Numbered from the stretch's first letter, positions 10,425-19,446 are shown. The stretch is 64,000 nt of DNA from Piscinibacter gummiphilus (GCF_002116905.1 NZ_CP015118.1:5890001-5954000), one strand, 5' to 3'. Program-made: numbers and translations. Notes: a model not told the origin generated them from the sequence alone.

Positions 10425-11099
10425 ATGACCAAGCCCCCTCCAAGACGCGCCTTGCGCACCGATGGCGACCTGACCAATGCCCGCATCCTCGAGGCGGCCG
10501 GCCCGCTGTTCGCCGCGAGCGGCTTCGCCGAGACGACCAGCAAGTCCGTCGCCCAGGCCGCCGGGGTCGATCTCGCATCGATCAACTACCACTTCGGCAG
10601 CCGCAACGGGCTCTACCAGGCCGTGCTCGCCGAGGCGCATCGCCGGCTGATCCGGCTCGAGACGCTGCGGCACATTGCGGCGGATGCGGGGTCGTCGGCG
10701 GACAAGCTCGCGCAGCTGCTCGAGATGCTCGCCGGTGTCGCTCTCGGCGAGCAGGGCTGGCCCGCGCAGGTGCTCGCACGCGAGATCCTGTCGCCCACGT
10801 CCAACGCCCTGGTGCTGCTCGACGCCGAGATCGCGCCGAAGGTCGCGCTCGTCCAGCAACTGCTCGGCGACATCAGCGGCATCCCACCGGGCGAGCCCGC
10901 GCTGCTCCGCTGCATGGTGAGTGTGGCGGCGCCGTGCCTGATGCTGCTGGTCGCCGGACGGACGCTTCCGGGCCCGCTCAAGCACCTCGCCGCGACCACG
11001 CCCGCCGAGCTTGCCCGCCACCTGCACACCTTCGCGCTGGCGGGGCTGCGCGCGGCGGGCGAGCAGTACCGGAGCACCGTCCCGGCGCCGCGACGCTGA
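10425..11099 (+). CDS. TetR/AcrR-family regulator (CecR/YbiH-like)
   Basis: A 224-residue repressor. The N-terminal helix-turn-helix (about residues 20-62; ARILEAAGPLFAASGFAETT... and SINYHFGSRNGLY) is the TetR DNA-binding signature, and the C-terminal part resembles the CecR ligand domain. In E. coli CecR controls the adjacent ybh operon and affects sensitivity to cefoperazone and chloramphenicol. The conserved divergent arrangement suggests the same job here, acting on the TTTAAAT palindrome at 10369-10385. The inducer is unknown. Confidence 0.85.
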   Translation: MTKPPPRRALRTDGDLTNARILEAAGPLFAASGFAETTSKSVAQAAGVDLASINYHFGSRNGLYQAVLAEAHRRLIRLETLRHIAADAGSSADKLAQLLEMLAGVALGEQGWPAQVLAREILSPTSNALVLLDAEIAPKVALVQQLLGDISGIPPGEPALLRCMVSVAAPCLMLLVAGRTLPGPLKHLAATTPAELARHLHTFALAGLRAAGEQYRSTVPAPRR

Positions 11100-11112
11100 A
11101 GCCTTCGCCGAA

Positions 11113-11137
11113 GGGCCCCGCCGTCCGGGCGGGGCCC
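11113..11137. terminator. Bidirectional hairpin between convergent genes
   Basis: GGGCCCCGCC (11113-11122) pairs perfectly with GGCGGGGCCC (11128-11137) around a GTCCG loop. It lies in the 46-bp gap between the convergent TetR and GH3 genes. There is no T-run, but position and stem strength fit a shared terminator. Confidence 0.7.
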
Positions 11138-11145
11138 GTCCCGCG

Positions 11146-14100
11146 TCACGGGGTTGCCAGCGTCACGTTGCTCACCTCGAACCGCACCCCCTGCTGGTCA
11201 TCCCACACCGGGAAGATGCCGAACGGCACCGTCACGTTCTCGAGCGTGAAGCACGGCGCGTTCTCGTTGGCCACCACGTCGGCCACGTTCAGCGTGATGC
11301 GGTGCACCTGGCCGTCGGCCGGGGGCTTGATGGCGTCGGGCAGGATGTAGTCGACGTTGCGGCAGCCGTCGCCCGGGCTTTCCATCTTGATGGCCAGGCC
11401 CTTCGTGTTCGCGCCGTAGCTGTGGACCTTCACGTCGAACGACAGCGTGCCCGCCGCGTAGTTCGCGAGGTTGAGCCCCGCGCCCTTGAAGGTGAACGTG
11501 CCGTTGCCGCCGTCGGCGAGGAAGTTCACGTCGAAGCCGCCGGCGATGGGCGTGGCCACCACGTGCGTGCCGTTCGAGATGTACATGTCGGCCTTCAGGT
11601 CGCCGTGCGGACCGGCCGCCCCCCACAGCGTCACCGACGGGCCGGGCAGCGGCTCGATGGTGGGCGGCGGCGGCGGCTTCAGGTCCGCGCACGCGAGCGT
11701 GTCGGCGTCGGCCGCCGCCCCCACCACCCAGCGCACGCGCGCCACGGTGGCCTGGAACGCACCCGCGGTCTTCAGCAGGAACGGCGTGTCGACCGCGGCG
11801 AAGTCGGCCCCGGCCTCCGCGAAACACTGCAGCGGGATCTTGACGGTCTTTTTCGTGTCGAGCGGCAGGCCCTTGAGCAGCGCGGTCACGTCGGCCTCGC
11901 CGCGGCACGGGTACACGCAGTCGACACGCACGACCACGTTGCTGGCCGGCGCCTGGTGCACGGCGATGTCGAACGCCAGCACGGCCTTCGCGTCGGGATG
12001 CACGTAGCTGTTGAGGTCGGCGGCGCCCGGCGGGTTGCTGGTCGGGCCCACCATCGCCTTGAACTCGGCGTCGCCACCGGTCCACACGAGCTTCTTCGCG
12101 TCCTGCTGCACGTTGAGCTGCGACGTGGTGGCGGTGAGCACGCCGTTGGTGGTGGTCACCGTGGCGTTGAGGTCGTCGCCGAGCGGCACGTGCCAGTTGG
12201 GGTCGGAGCCGATCTCGAGCTTGAACTGCGGGTGTTGCGCGGGGTTGTAGACCTCGAGCGGTTCGGTCGCGGCCGGCCCGTTGTTCGCGGTCTGGCCGCA
12301 ACCGAGCGCGGGCGACGTCTCGTCGAGGGCGTTGCCCACGGCGGTGCCGGGTTCGGCGTAACGCTTGCCGCTGCCGAACGCGAACAACGGATCGTAGTTC
12401 GTGTCGCCGCGGTTCACCGTGGTCTGGCAACCGGTCTTCGGCCACGAGAACGACAGCTTGCCCTGGAAGTCGAAGTTCACCGATCCGTCGGCCTTGCGGA
12501 ACAGCACGTCGGCCACGCCCTTGCCTTCGGTGCCGGGCAGGAAGGCAGCGACGAACGCATTGCTGCGGTTCAGCTCCTTGTTGACCCACAGCGGGCGGCC
12601 GGACACGAGCACGGTCACCACCGGGACACCCTTGCCCTTCACGAGGTCGAGCACGGCGAGGTCGGCCGGCGTGCGCTTCGCGTGTTCGAGCGTGCCGGCG
12701 CGGCCGATGTCACCCGCGCCTTCGGCGTACGGCGTCTCGCCGATCACCGCGATCACGGCCTGGAACGTCGACACGTCGATGCCCGCACCGTCGGCCGAGT
12801 AAGTGACGTTTTCCGCGCCCGCGGCCTCCTGGATGCCGGAGAGGATCGTGTCGGCGTTCGGGAAGTCGGCGTTGACGTTGGTCGTGCCCTGCCACGTCAG
12901 CGACCAGCCGCCGTTCTGGTTGCCGAGGTCGTTGGCGTTGCGGCCCACCACCAGCACCTTCTGGCCGCGCGCGAGCGGCAGCACGTTGCCGTCGTTCTTC
13001 AGCAGCACGAGCGACTTGCGCACGGCTTCGCGCGCGAGGTCGCGGTGCACGAGGCCGGCGGGGTCGCCCGCGCCCGGACGGGCCGACGGCTTCGTCGACA
13101 CCGTCTGCCCGTTCTGCACCTTCATCAGGCCGGAACGCATCTTCACGCGCAGGATGCGGGTCACGGCGTCGTCGATGCGAGCCACCGGGATCTCGCCCGC
13201 CTCCACCGACGCGATGGTGTCGGCGATGAACTGCTTCCAGTCGTTCGGCACCATCACGAGGTCGATGCCGGCGTTGATGGCCGGCGGGCACGAGGTCTTC
13301 GAGCACGTGCGGGAGACGCCGCCCGCGTCCTTGTACTGCACCTGCGCGATGCCGTCCCAGTCGGACACGATCAGGCCATCGAAGCCCATCTTGCCCTTGA
13401 GCACGTCGGTCATCAGGTACTTGTTGCCGTGCATCTTGACGTTGTCGAAGTCGAGCGCGGTGCCGTCCGGCGCCGTGCCCTTGAACGTCCAGCTGTTGAA
13501 CGACGCCATCACGGTCTGCGCGCCCGCGGCGAGGGCCGGGTAGTAGCCCGCGCCATGGATCGCGATCAGGTCGTCGATGCTCGCCTTCGTCTCGCCCTGG
13601 TCCTTGCCCTGGTCGGTGCCGCCGTCGCCCATGAAGTGCTTGGCGGTGGCGACCACGGTGGGTCGGCCCGACGTGGCGAACGTGCCCTGCAGGCCCGTCG
13701 TGTAGCGCCCGCCGTAGGCGGCGACAATCGACGGCTCCTCCGAGAAGCCCTCGTACGTGCGGCCCCAGCGGTCGTCGCGCACGACGGCCAGCGTGGGCGC
13801 GAAGGTCCAGTCGATGCCGGTGGCCACCACCTGCGCGGCCACGGCCGCGCCGATGCGCTGGATCAGCTCGGGGTCGTTCGCGGCGCCGAGGCCGATGTTG
13901 TGCGGGAAGAGCGTGGCGCCGAACACGTTGCCGTGGCCGTGCACCGCGTCGGTCCCCCAGATCACCGGGATCTTCACCGGCAGGTCGGTGTCCATCGAGG
14001 CCTGCCAGTAGGCATCGGCGAGGGCCAGCCAGTCGGCCACCGCCGCCCGCTTGTTGTTGCCGGGCCAGGCGCCGCCGCCGTTGAGCACCGAGCCGATGTA

Positions 14101-14358
14101 GTACTGCGTCACCTCGGCGGGCGTGATGCTGCGGATGTCGGGCTGGGTCATCTGCCCGACCTTCTGCGCGAGCGTCATGCCCGCGACGATCGCCTTGATC
14201 TGCGCCTCCTGCGCGGTGTCCTTCGGGATGGCGCTGGTGACGGCGGGCCAGTCGGCCCGCGGGGTCGTGGGGGTCATGTCGTCGTCGCTCCCGCAGGCTG
14301 TCAATCCGACGCCCAGCGCGAACAGGCCCGCGCCGAGGCGCCAGGCTCCAGGTTTCAT
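11146..14358 (-). CDS. Secreted glycoside hydrolase family 3 lipoprotein (beta-glucosidase/glucan exo-hydrolase)
   Basis: A 1070-residue exported enzyme with a lipoprotein signal (LGVGLTACGSDDD). The GH3 N-terminal barrel holds the nucleophile Asp333 in GLIVSDWDG; the GH3 C-terminal domain includes NRSNAFVAAFLPGTEGKGVADVLF. After about residue 690 come an ExoP-like beta-sandwich region, a proline hinge (PPPPPTIEP) and a last beta-sandwich of about 140 residues that may bind carbohydrate. Usual GH3 exo-glucanases are about 800-850 residues, so the tail is long. It should release glucose from beta-glucans outside the cytoplasm. I start at 14358, after GAGGAG; a longer frame to 14445 lacks a signal start. 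A LacI-type operator lies upstream. Confidence 0.9.
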   Translation of the reverse strand: MKPGAWRLGAGLFALGVGLTACGSDDDMTPTTPRADWPAVTSAIPKDTAQEAQIKAIVAGMTLAQKVGQMTQPDIRSITPAEVTQYYIGSVLNGGGAWPGNNKRAAVADWLALADAYWQASMDTDLPVKIPVIWGTDAVHGHGNVFGATLFPHNIGLGAANDPELIQRIGAAVAAQVVATGIDWTFAPTLAVVRDDRWGRTYEGFSEEPSIVAAYGGRYTTGLQGTFATSGRPTVVATAKHFMGDGGTDQGKDQGETKASIDDLIAIHGAGYYPALAAGAQTVMASFNSWTFKGTAPDGTALDFDNVKMHGNKYLMTDVLKGKMGFDGLIVSDWDGIAQVQYKDAGGVSRTCSKTSCPPAINAGIDLVMVPNDWKQFIADTIASVEAGEIPVARIDDAVTRILRVKMRSGLMKVQNGQTVSTKPSARPGAGDPAGLVHRDLAREAVRKSLVLLKNDGNVLPLARGQKVLVVGRNANDLGNQNGGWSLTWQGTTNVNADFPNADTILSGIQEAAGAENVTYSADGAGIDVSTFQAVIAVIGETPYAEGAGDIGRAGTLEHAKRTPADLAVLDLVKGKGVPVVTVLVSGRPLWVNKELNRSNAFVAAFLPGTEGKGVADVLFRKADGSVNFDFQGKLSFSWPKTGCQTTVNRGDTNYDPLFAFGSGKRYAEPGTAVGNALDETSPALGCGQTANNGPAATEPLEVYNPAQHPQFKLEIGSDPNWHVPLGDDLNATVTTTNGVLTATTSQLNVQQDAKKLVWTGGDAEFKAMVGPTSNPPGAADLNSYVHPDAKAVLAFDIAVHQAPASNVVVRVDCVYPCRGEADVTALLKGLPLDTKKTVKIPLQCFAEAGADFAAVDTPFLLKTAGAFQATVARVRWVVGAAADADTLACADLKPPPPPTIEPLPGPSVTLWGAAGPHGDLKADMYISNGTHVVATPIAGGFDVNFLADGGNGTFTFKGAGLNLANYAAGTLSFDVKVHSYGANTKGLAIKMESPGDGCRNVDYILPDAIKPPADGQVHRITLNVADVVANENAPCFTLENVTVPFGIFPVWDDQQGVRFEVSNVTLATP

Positions 14359-14658
14359 TTTCACGGTCAACTCCTCAGTCGAGTGATGGCCGGCCGCGGG
14401 CCATCCGTGCCCGCAGCCGCACCGTTGAACTGCTACTTCTGTCACACTGGAACCGGTTTCAGTGAGGCGCGACTGTACGCCCGGGCCGAATTTCTTAACC
14501 CCGGATTAATACCGATGAACGCGGGATTACAGGACCGGTAGGGAGGTTCCTACGGCACCGGCCGCCCTGCGCCGATGGCCGCGAATCGGCGCAACGCCGA
14601 TAACTGGGACATCCCCCGCCGGCATGTCGCCGCGGGCGGCCACATGAAGGAGACCTCC
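14359..14658. other. Intergenic region between GH3 and PRC-barrel genes
   Basis: About 300 bases carrying the divergent control region of two genes. The only clear site is the LacI-like palindrome at 14448-14461. The part near 14490-14510 is locally AT-richer and may hold a promoter, but no convincing -35/-10 pair could be fixed. No RNA gene was recognised. Confidence 0.5.
14448..14461. promoter_or_regulatory. LacI-family-type operator upstream of the GH3 gene
   Basis: TGGAACCGGTTTCA is a 14-bp near-perfect palindrome with the central CG and TG...CA ends typical of LacI/GalR-family sites that control sugar-use genes. It sits 90 bp upstream of the GH3 start codon. No LacI-type gene is in the window, so the regulator would be encoded elsewhere. 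Confidence 0.55.
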
Positions 14659-15003
14659 ATGAGCGGACATCCCTGCATTTCCTCGAACAAGGTCGAGGGC
14701 ACCCCGGTCTACAACCCCAACGGCGACAAGCTCGGCTCGATCGACGACCTCGTGATCGACAAGCGCTCGGGCCACGTGCGTTACGCCGCGCTCGAGTTCG
14801 GCGGCTTCCTCGGCATGGGCACCGACCGCTACCCGCTGCCGTGGGACATGCTGACGTACGACACGGGCCTCGACGGTTACGTCGTGCCGCTGCAGAAGGA
14901 GCAACTCGACAAGGCGCCGCACTACGGGCGCGACACGACGCCCGAGTGGACCGACGCGTACGGCCGCAAGGTCTACGACTACTACGGCGTGGCCTGGCAA
15001 TGA
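14659..15003 (+). CDS. PRC-barrel domain protein
   Basis: A 114-residue soluble protein. Residues about 8-75 form a PRC-barrel: SSNKVEGTPVYNPNGDKLGSI, IDDLVIDKRSGHVRYAALEFGGF, then FLGMGTDRYPLPWDML. PRC-barrels occur in photosynthetic reaction centre subunit H and in RNA-processing proteins; stand-alone bacterial copies like this often belong to stress or general housekeeping genes of unknown role. The ATG at 14659 follows a GAAGGAGACC ribosome site; an in-frame ATG at 14644 is less well placed. The C-terminus is rich in Tyr and Asp. Confidence 0.85.
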   Translation: MSGHPCISSNKVEGTPVYNPNGDKLGSIDDLVIDKRSGHVRYAALEFGGFLGMGTDRYPLPWDMLTYDTGLDGYVVPLQKEQLDKAPHYGRDTTPEWTDAYGRKVYDYYGVAWQ

Positions 15004-15022
15004 GACCGCGGCGCGGGCGTGC

Positions 15023-15922
15023 TCATCGCGAGCCCGCCGGCGCCTCGCTGCCAAGCCCCTCCCGGGACGCCAGCGCGGCCGCGGCCGCGCGGGTTTCCAC
15101 CCCGAGCTTCTCGAACACGTGTTCGAGGTGCTTGTTGACCGTGCGCGGGCTCATCCCGAGGATCTCGCCCACGTCGCGGTTGGTCTTGCCCTTCGCGACC
15201 CACGAGAGCACCTCGGTCTCGCGCGGCGTCAGCGATGCGGTGCCGAGGCGGCTGGGTGCCGCGACGCCCGCCGCACGCATCGACACCAGCCACATCACCT
15301 CGCCGAGTCCGACCGGCCCCAGGCGACGCGCGACCAGCACACGGCCGTCGTTCGCCGGGCTCGCTCGCTCCAGCGTTTCGCTGCCCGACTCCAGCCAGGC
15401 ACTGGGCAGTCCGTCGCCCTCGGTGAAGAACTCCGCGAGCCAGCGCTGCGCCTGCGGTGAACGCCACGCGACCCGCTGCCGGGCGTCGACGACGAGCACG
15501 CCGTGCCCGCCCACGTCCACCGCCTCGCGCGCGAGCCGCACGGCCCGCGCATTGCGCACGTGGGTCGCGAGCCGCGCCAGCACCTCCTGCGCGCGCACGG
15601 GCTTGACGACGTAGTCGACACCCCCGGCGTCGAAACCCTCGACCACGTGCTGCGTGTCCGAGAGCCCCGTCATGAAGATGACCGGGATGTGCTGCAGCGC
15701 CGCGTCCTGCTTGATGCGGCGGCACGTCTCGAAGCCGGAGAGGCCCGGCATCATCGCGTCGAGCAGCACCACGTCCGGGGTGGCGAGGTCGAGCCGGTCG
15801 AGCGCCGACTGGCCGTCGCGTGCGACGAGCACCGTGTAGCCGTGCTCCTGCAGCGTGTGGCACAGCAGCCCGAGCGACTGCGGCGCGTCGTCCACCACCA
15901 GCACCACGGTCTCGCTCACCAT
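15023..15922 (-). CDS. Response regulator with LuxR-type DNA-binding domain
   Basis: A 299-residue regulator: receiver domain (about residues 5-120, phospho-acceptor Asp in VVLLDAMMPG, Lys in DYVVKPVRA), a middle PAS-like stretch (about 130-215), and a C-terminal LuxR/NarL helix-turn-helix (LTPRETEVLSWVAKGKTNRD...MSPRTVNKHLEHVF). Its start overlaps by 7 bp the end of the NCS1-kinase fusion gene, so it is almost surely that kinase's partner. Probable targets are the divergent urea/amide transport operon and its own operon; a TACGT-N6-ACGTA palindrome at 19484-19499 is a candidate binding site. Confidence 0.88.
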   Translation of the reverse strand: MVSETVVLVVDDAPQSLGLLCHTLQEHGYTVLVARDGQSALDRLDLATPDVVLLDAMMPGLSGFETCRRIKQDAALQHIPVIFMTGLSDTQHVVEGFDAGGVDYVVKPVRAQEVLARLATHVRNARAVRLAREAVDVGGHGVLVVDARQRVAWRSPQAQRWLAEFFTEGDGLPSAWLESGSETLERASPANDGRVLVARRLGPVGLGEVMWLVSMRAAGVAAPSRLGTASLTPRETEVLSWVAKGKTNRDVGEILGMSPRTVNKHLEHVFEKLGVETRAAAAALASREGLGSEAPAGSR

Positions 15923-18900
15923 GCCTCCGCCTGCGTGGCCCCGAGGCCCCGTGCGATCTCGTTCATGAATTCGTCCAGTTCGAAACGTTCGAGCAGCGCG
16001 CGCAGGCGCACGCAGTCGTCGTGGGCCGCCGGGTACTCGGCGACGAGGTCGTCGAGCACGCGGTGCAGGCCCTGCATGTGGCCCAGCCGCGCGAGGCGCA
16101 TCAGCTCGGACGCGGGTTCGGCCGGCAGCTGCACGGGCCGGGCCACGGGCGCGGGCGTCCACGCCGGCACGGCGAGTTCCGCCTCCCATTCGAGCCGCAG
16201 GTGCCGTTGCAGCATCTCGAGCAGTTCGCTCTCGATCACGGGCTTGTCGACGAAGCCCTGGCAGCCCGCCTCGGCGAGGATGTCGGGGCGGTTCTCGAAG
16301 GCGTTGGCCGAGACCATGATGATCGGCACCGCCGTCTGGCCGGCCGCACGGATGCGCCGGGCCGTCTCCCACCCGTCCATGTCGTCCATCGACACGTCGA
16401 GCAGCACGGCGTCGGGGCACTGCTCCAGCACGCTCTCCAGGCACTCGCTGCCGCTCGCCGCCTCGCGCAGCCGGAAGCCGAGCGGCAGCAGCATGCCGGC
16501 GAGCATCTGCCGCTGGATCGGCTGGTCGTCCACGATCAGCAGCGTGCGGCGGCGGCCCTCGTAGCCGGTGACGGGGCGGTGCGAACCGCCCTGGCGATCG
16601 AGCGGCGCGGCGGGTGCGGCGATCTCGCGCAGGTAGAGCCGCAGCCCGAACGTGCTGCCCTGGCCGGCCACGCTCTGCACCGTCAGCTCGCCGCCCATCA
16701 ACTGCGCGAGCAGGTGCGTGATCGTGAGGCCGAGGCCGGTGCCGGGTTCGCCGCTGCGCCGGCCCGCGCTGCCGCGTTCGAACGGCAGGAAGATGCGCTC
16801 CTGGTCTTGCTCGGCGATGCCGATGCCGGTGTCCACCACCTCGATGCGCACGACCTCGCGCCGCCAGTCGATGCGCAGCACCACGCTGCCACGTTCGGTG
16901 AACCGCACCGCGTTGCCCAGCAGGTTGATGAGGATCTGGCGCAGGCGCTTCACGTCGGCGTGCACCCAGTCGGGCACGCGGCCGCGGGTCTCCAGGCGGA
17001 AGTCGAGCCCCTTGGCCTCGGCCTGCGGGCCCACCATGCGCACGAGGTCGTCGAGGAACTCGTGCACCGGCAGCGGCGACGGGTCGAGCCGCAGCCGGCC
17101 GGCCTCGATGCGCGCGAGGTCCAGCAGGCCGTCGATGAGGCCGTGCAGGTGTTCGCCGCTGCGGTGGATGGTGGCCACCGACGTGCGCCGCGTGCCGGTC
17201 ACCTGCTCGTCCTTCAGCAGGATCTGCGCGTACCCGAGGATGCTGTTCAGCGGCGTGCGCAGCTCGTGCGTGATGCCGGCCACGTAGCGTGTCTTCGCCT
17301 GGTTCGCCGCCTCGGCCACGTCCTTCGCGGCCTGCAGCGCGGTGTCGGTGCGCTGGTGGGCCTCGATCTCCCGTGCGAGCAGCTCGTTGTGCCGGTTCGA
17401 CTCGGCCTGGGCCATGTGCCGGCTCTCGCTGCCCAGCACGATCCACCACGCGCCCACCGCGGCCGCGAGCGACAGCAGCGCGAACACCTTCAGGAACGGC
17501 GCCTGCAGCGCGGCGCGGTCCAGGCCGTGCAGCACGCCCTCCTGGTCGTAGACGACGCCGAAGCTGAGCGCGAGCAGGCCGATCAGCGAGACGGCCACCA
17601 CGAGGTAATGCGCCACGCGGAAGTTCAGCGTGGACGCGAGCCGCGGCGGCAGCACCGCGGTGAGCCACGAGCTCACCTGCTCGCCCGCGCGCGACTGCGT
17701 CTTGCAGCGGTCGTGGCAGCGCGACTCGAGCGTGCAGCACAACGAGCAGATGGGCGCGCCGTAGGCCGGGCAGTGGGCCATGTCCTCCGATTCGAAGGGG
17801 TTGTCGCACACCGAGCACTTCAGGATCTGGCCGGGCCGCCACCTGGCGACGTCGTGCCGCGCGAGGTAGAAGCGCCCGCGGGTCCAGCGCGCGAGCAGCG
17901 GCGACACCACGAGGGCCGTGGCCAGCGCGATGAACGGCGAGAAGGCCTCGGCCTCCGGCCCGAACAGGCCCACGTGCGCCAGCACGCCCAGCAGCGCCGC
18001 CGTCAGCATCGCCCCCAGCCCCACCGGGTTCAGGTCGTACAGGTGCGCGCGCTTGAACTCGATGTGTTTCGGGCTCCAGCCGAGCGGCTTGTTGATGACG
18101 AGGTCGGCGACGAGCGCGCCGACCCACGCGATGGCGATGGTGCTGTAGAGCCCCAGCACGCGCTGCAGCACCTCGAACACGCCGAGCGTCATCAGCAGCA
18201 CCGCGATCAGCACGTTGAACACGAGCCACACGACCCGCCCCGGGTGGCTGTGGGTCAGCCGCGCGAAGAAGTTCGACCACGCGAGCGAACCGGCGTACGC
18301 GTTGGTCAGGTTGATCTTCACCTGCGACACCACGACGAACAGCGTGGTGACCGCGAGCACCCAGGCCGGGTTGTCGAACACGTACGAGAAGCCCGCGAGG
18401 TACATCTGCGTGGGCTCGATCGCCTTGTCCGACGGGATCTGGTGCTGCAACGCGAGGAACGCGAGGAAGGCGCCACCCAGCATCTTGATCATCCCCGGCA
18501 CGATCCAGCCCGGCCCGGCCACCAGCACCGCGCCCCACCACTTCGCGCGGTTCGCCTTCGTCTTCTCGGGCAGGAAGCGCAGGTAGTCGACCTGCTCGCC
18601 GATCTGGACCACGAGCGAGAAGGCCACCGTGGCGGCCGCCGCGAACATCACGACGTCGAAGCCGCTGCTGCTCGACGTGCGGCCCACGAGGCTCGTGAAA
18701 TCGGAGAAAGCGGCCGGGTTCTTCGCGAGCACGAACACGTAGGGGCACACGAACAGCACGATCCAGATCGGCTGCGTCCACAGCTGCAGCCGCGAGATCA
18801 CCGTGATGCCGTACATCACGAGCGGCACGATGCCGAGCGACGACACGAGGTAGCACACGGGCAGCGGCCAGCCGAAGTACATCTGCAGCGCGGCGGCGAG

Positions 18901-19305
18901 GATGGCCGCCTCCAGCGCGAAGAAGATGAACGTGAAGCTCGCGTAGATCAGCGACGTGAGCGTGGAGCCGAGGTAGCCGAAGCCCGCGCCGCGGGTCAGC
19001 AGGTCCATGTCGACGCCGTACTTGGCGGCGTAGTAGCTGATGGGCAGGCCGGTGAGGAACGTGATCAGGCCGACCACCAGGATGGCCCACACCGCGTTCG
19101 AGAAGCCGTAGCTGAGCGCGATGGCACCGCCGATGGCCTCGAGCGCAAGGAAGGACGTGGCGCCGAACGCCGTGTTCGCCACGCGGAACTCCGACCACTT
19201 GCGGAAGCTGCGCGGCGTGTAGCGCAGCGCGTAGTCCTCCAGCGTTTCGTCGGCCACCCAGCTGTTGTAGTCACGCCGGATGCGGAAGATCTTCTGTGTG
19301 GCCAC
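15916..19305 (-). CDS. NCS1 permease-hybrid histidine kinase fusion
   Basis: A 1129-residue membrane sensor. Residues about 40-480 are a complete NCS1-type purine/cytosine/allantoin permease with about 12 hydrophobic segments. Residues 497-534 carry eight cysteines (CxxC, C, CxxCC, C and C at 497, 500, 512, 520, 523, 524, 530, 534), probably a metal-binding knuckle. Two more membrane segments follow (about 565-635), then a HisKA domain with His680 (THELRTPLN), an ATPase domain (NLLGNAVRF, DTGIGI, GTGLGL), a receiver with Asp970 and a helical C-terminal tail. I chose the GTG at 19305, with AGGAG 6 bases upstream, over an in-frame ATG at 19347. The divergent urea/amide operon suggests the permease part senses or carries such a nitrogen compound. 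Confidence 0.92.
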   Translation of the reverse strand: MATQKIFRIRRDYNSWVADETLEDYALRYTPRSFRKWSEFRVANTAFGATSFLALEAIGGAIALSYGFSNAVWAILVVGLITFLTGLPISYYAAKYGVDMDLLTRGAGFGYLGSTLTSLIYASFTFIFFALEAAILAAALQMYFGWPLPVCYLVSSLGIVPLVMYGITVISRLQLWTQPIWIVLFVCPYVFVLAKNPAAFSDFTSLVGRTSSSSGFDVVMFAAAATVAFSLVVQIGEQVDYLRFLPEKTKANRAKWWGAVLVAGPGWIVPGMIKMLGGAFLAFLALQHQIPSDKAIEPTQMYLAGFSYVFDNPAWVLAVTTLFVVVSQVKINLTNAYAGSLAWSNFFARLTHSHPGRVVWLVFNVLIAVLLMTLGVFEVLQRVLGLYSTIAIAWVGALVADLVINKPLGWSPKHIEFKRAHLYDLNPVGLGAMLTAALLGVLAHVGLFGPEAEAFSPFIALATALVVSPLLARWTRGRFYLARHDVARWRPGQILKCSVCDNPFESEDMAHCPAYGAPICSLCCTLESRCHDRCKTQSRAGEQVSSWLTAVLPPRLASTLNFRVAHYLVVAVSLIGLLALSFGVVYDQEGVLHGLDRAALQAPFLKVFALLSLAAAVGAWWIVLGSESRHMAQAESNRHNELLAREIEAHQRTDTALQAAKDVAEAANQAKTRYVAGITHELRTPLNSILGYAQILLKDEQVTGTRRTSVATIHRSGEHLHGLIDGLLDLARIEAGRLRLDPSPLPVHEFLDDLVRMVGPQAEAKGLDFRLETRGRVPDWVHADVKRLRQILINLLGNAVRFTERGSVVLRIDWRREVVRIEVVDTGIGIAEQDQERIFLPFERGSAGRRSGEPGTGLGLTITHLLAQLMGGELTVQSVAGQGSTFGLRLYLREIAAPAAPLDRQGGSHRPVTGYEGRRRTLLIVDDQPIQRQMLAGMLLPLGFRLREAASGSECLESVLEQCPDAVLLDVSMDDMDGWETARRIRAAGQTAVPIIMVSANAFENRPDILAEAGCQGFVDKPVIESELLEMLQRHLRLEWEAELAVPAWTPAPVARPVQLPAEPASELMRLARLGHMQGLHRVLDDLVAEYPAAHDDCVRLRALLERFELDEFMNEIARGLGATQAEAW

Positions 19306-19311
19306 GGGCCA

Positions 19312-19316
19312 CTCCT
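19312..19316 (-). promoter_or_regulatory. Ribosome binding site deciding the GTG start of the NCS1-kinase gene
   Basis: AGGAG on the minus strand, 6 bases before GTG at 19305. The alternative upstream ATG at 19347 has no comparable site. Confidence 0.7.
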
Positions 19317-19367
19317 GTGGGGTTTGTCTCGGGCGGGGCTTGAGCAAGAACCGAACCCACCACGGCG

Positions 19368-19446
19368 GTCACCCCGGCGAACGCCGGGGCCCACCGGTCC
19401 CGTGGCGCGCCTGCAAGCCGTGGATCCCGGCGTGCGCCGGGATGAC
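19368..19446. repeat. Dispersed palindromic repeat, copy 2 (REP-like)
   Basis: The left arm begins GTCACCCCGGCGAACGCC and the right arm, read in reverse complement, begins GTCATCCCGGCGCACGCC. It has the same design as copies at 1919-1982 and 42878-42949 but a longer, more diverged centre. It lies between divergent operons. Confidence 0.8.

Noticed and set aside
11011..14541. Very long plus-strand open frame (over 1100 codons) opposite the GH3 gene
   Set aside because: It is a GC-rich antisense shadow: Arg/His/Val-rich, low-complexity translation with no domain, while the minus strand encodes a clear GH3 enzyme with a ribosome site and signal peptide.
19306..19347. Longer start (ATG 19347) for the NCS1-kinase fusion
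   Set aside because: The extra 14 residues are Pro/Arg-rich and lack a ribosome site, while GTG 19305 has AGGAG at ideal distance.
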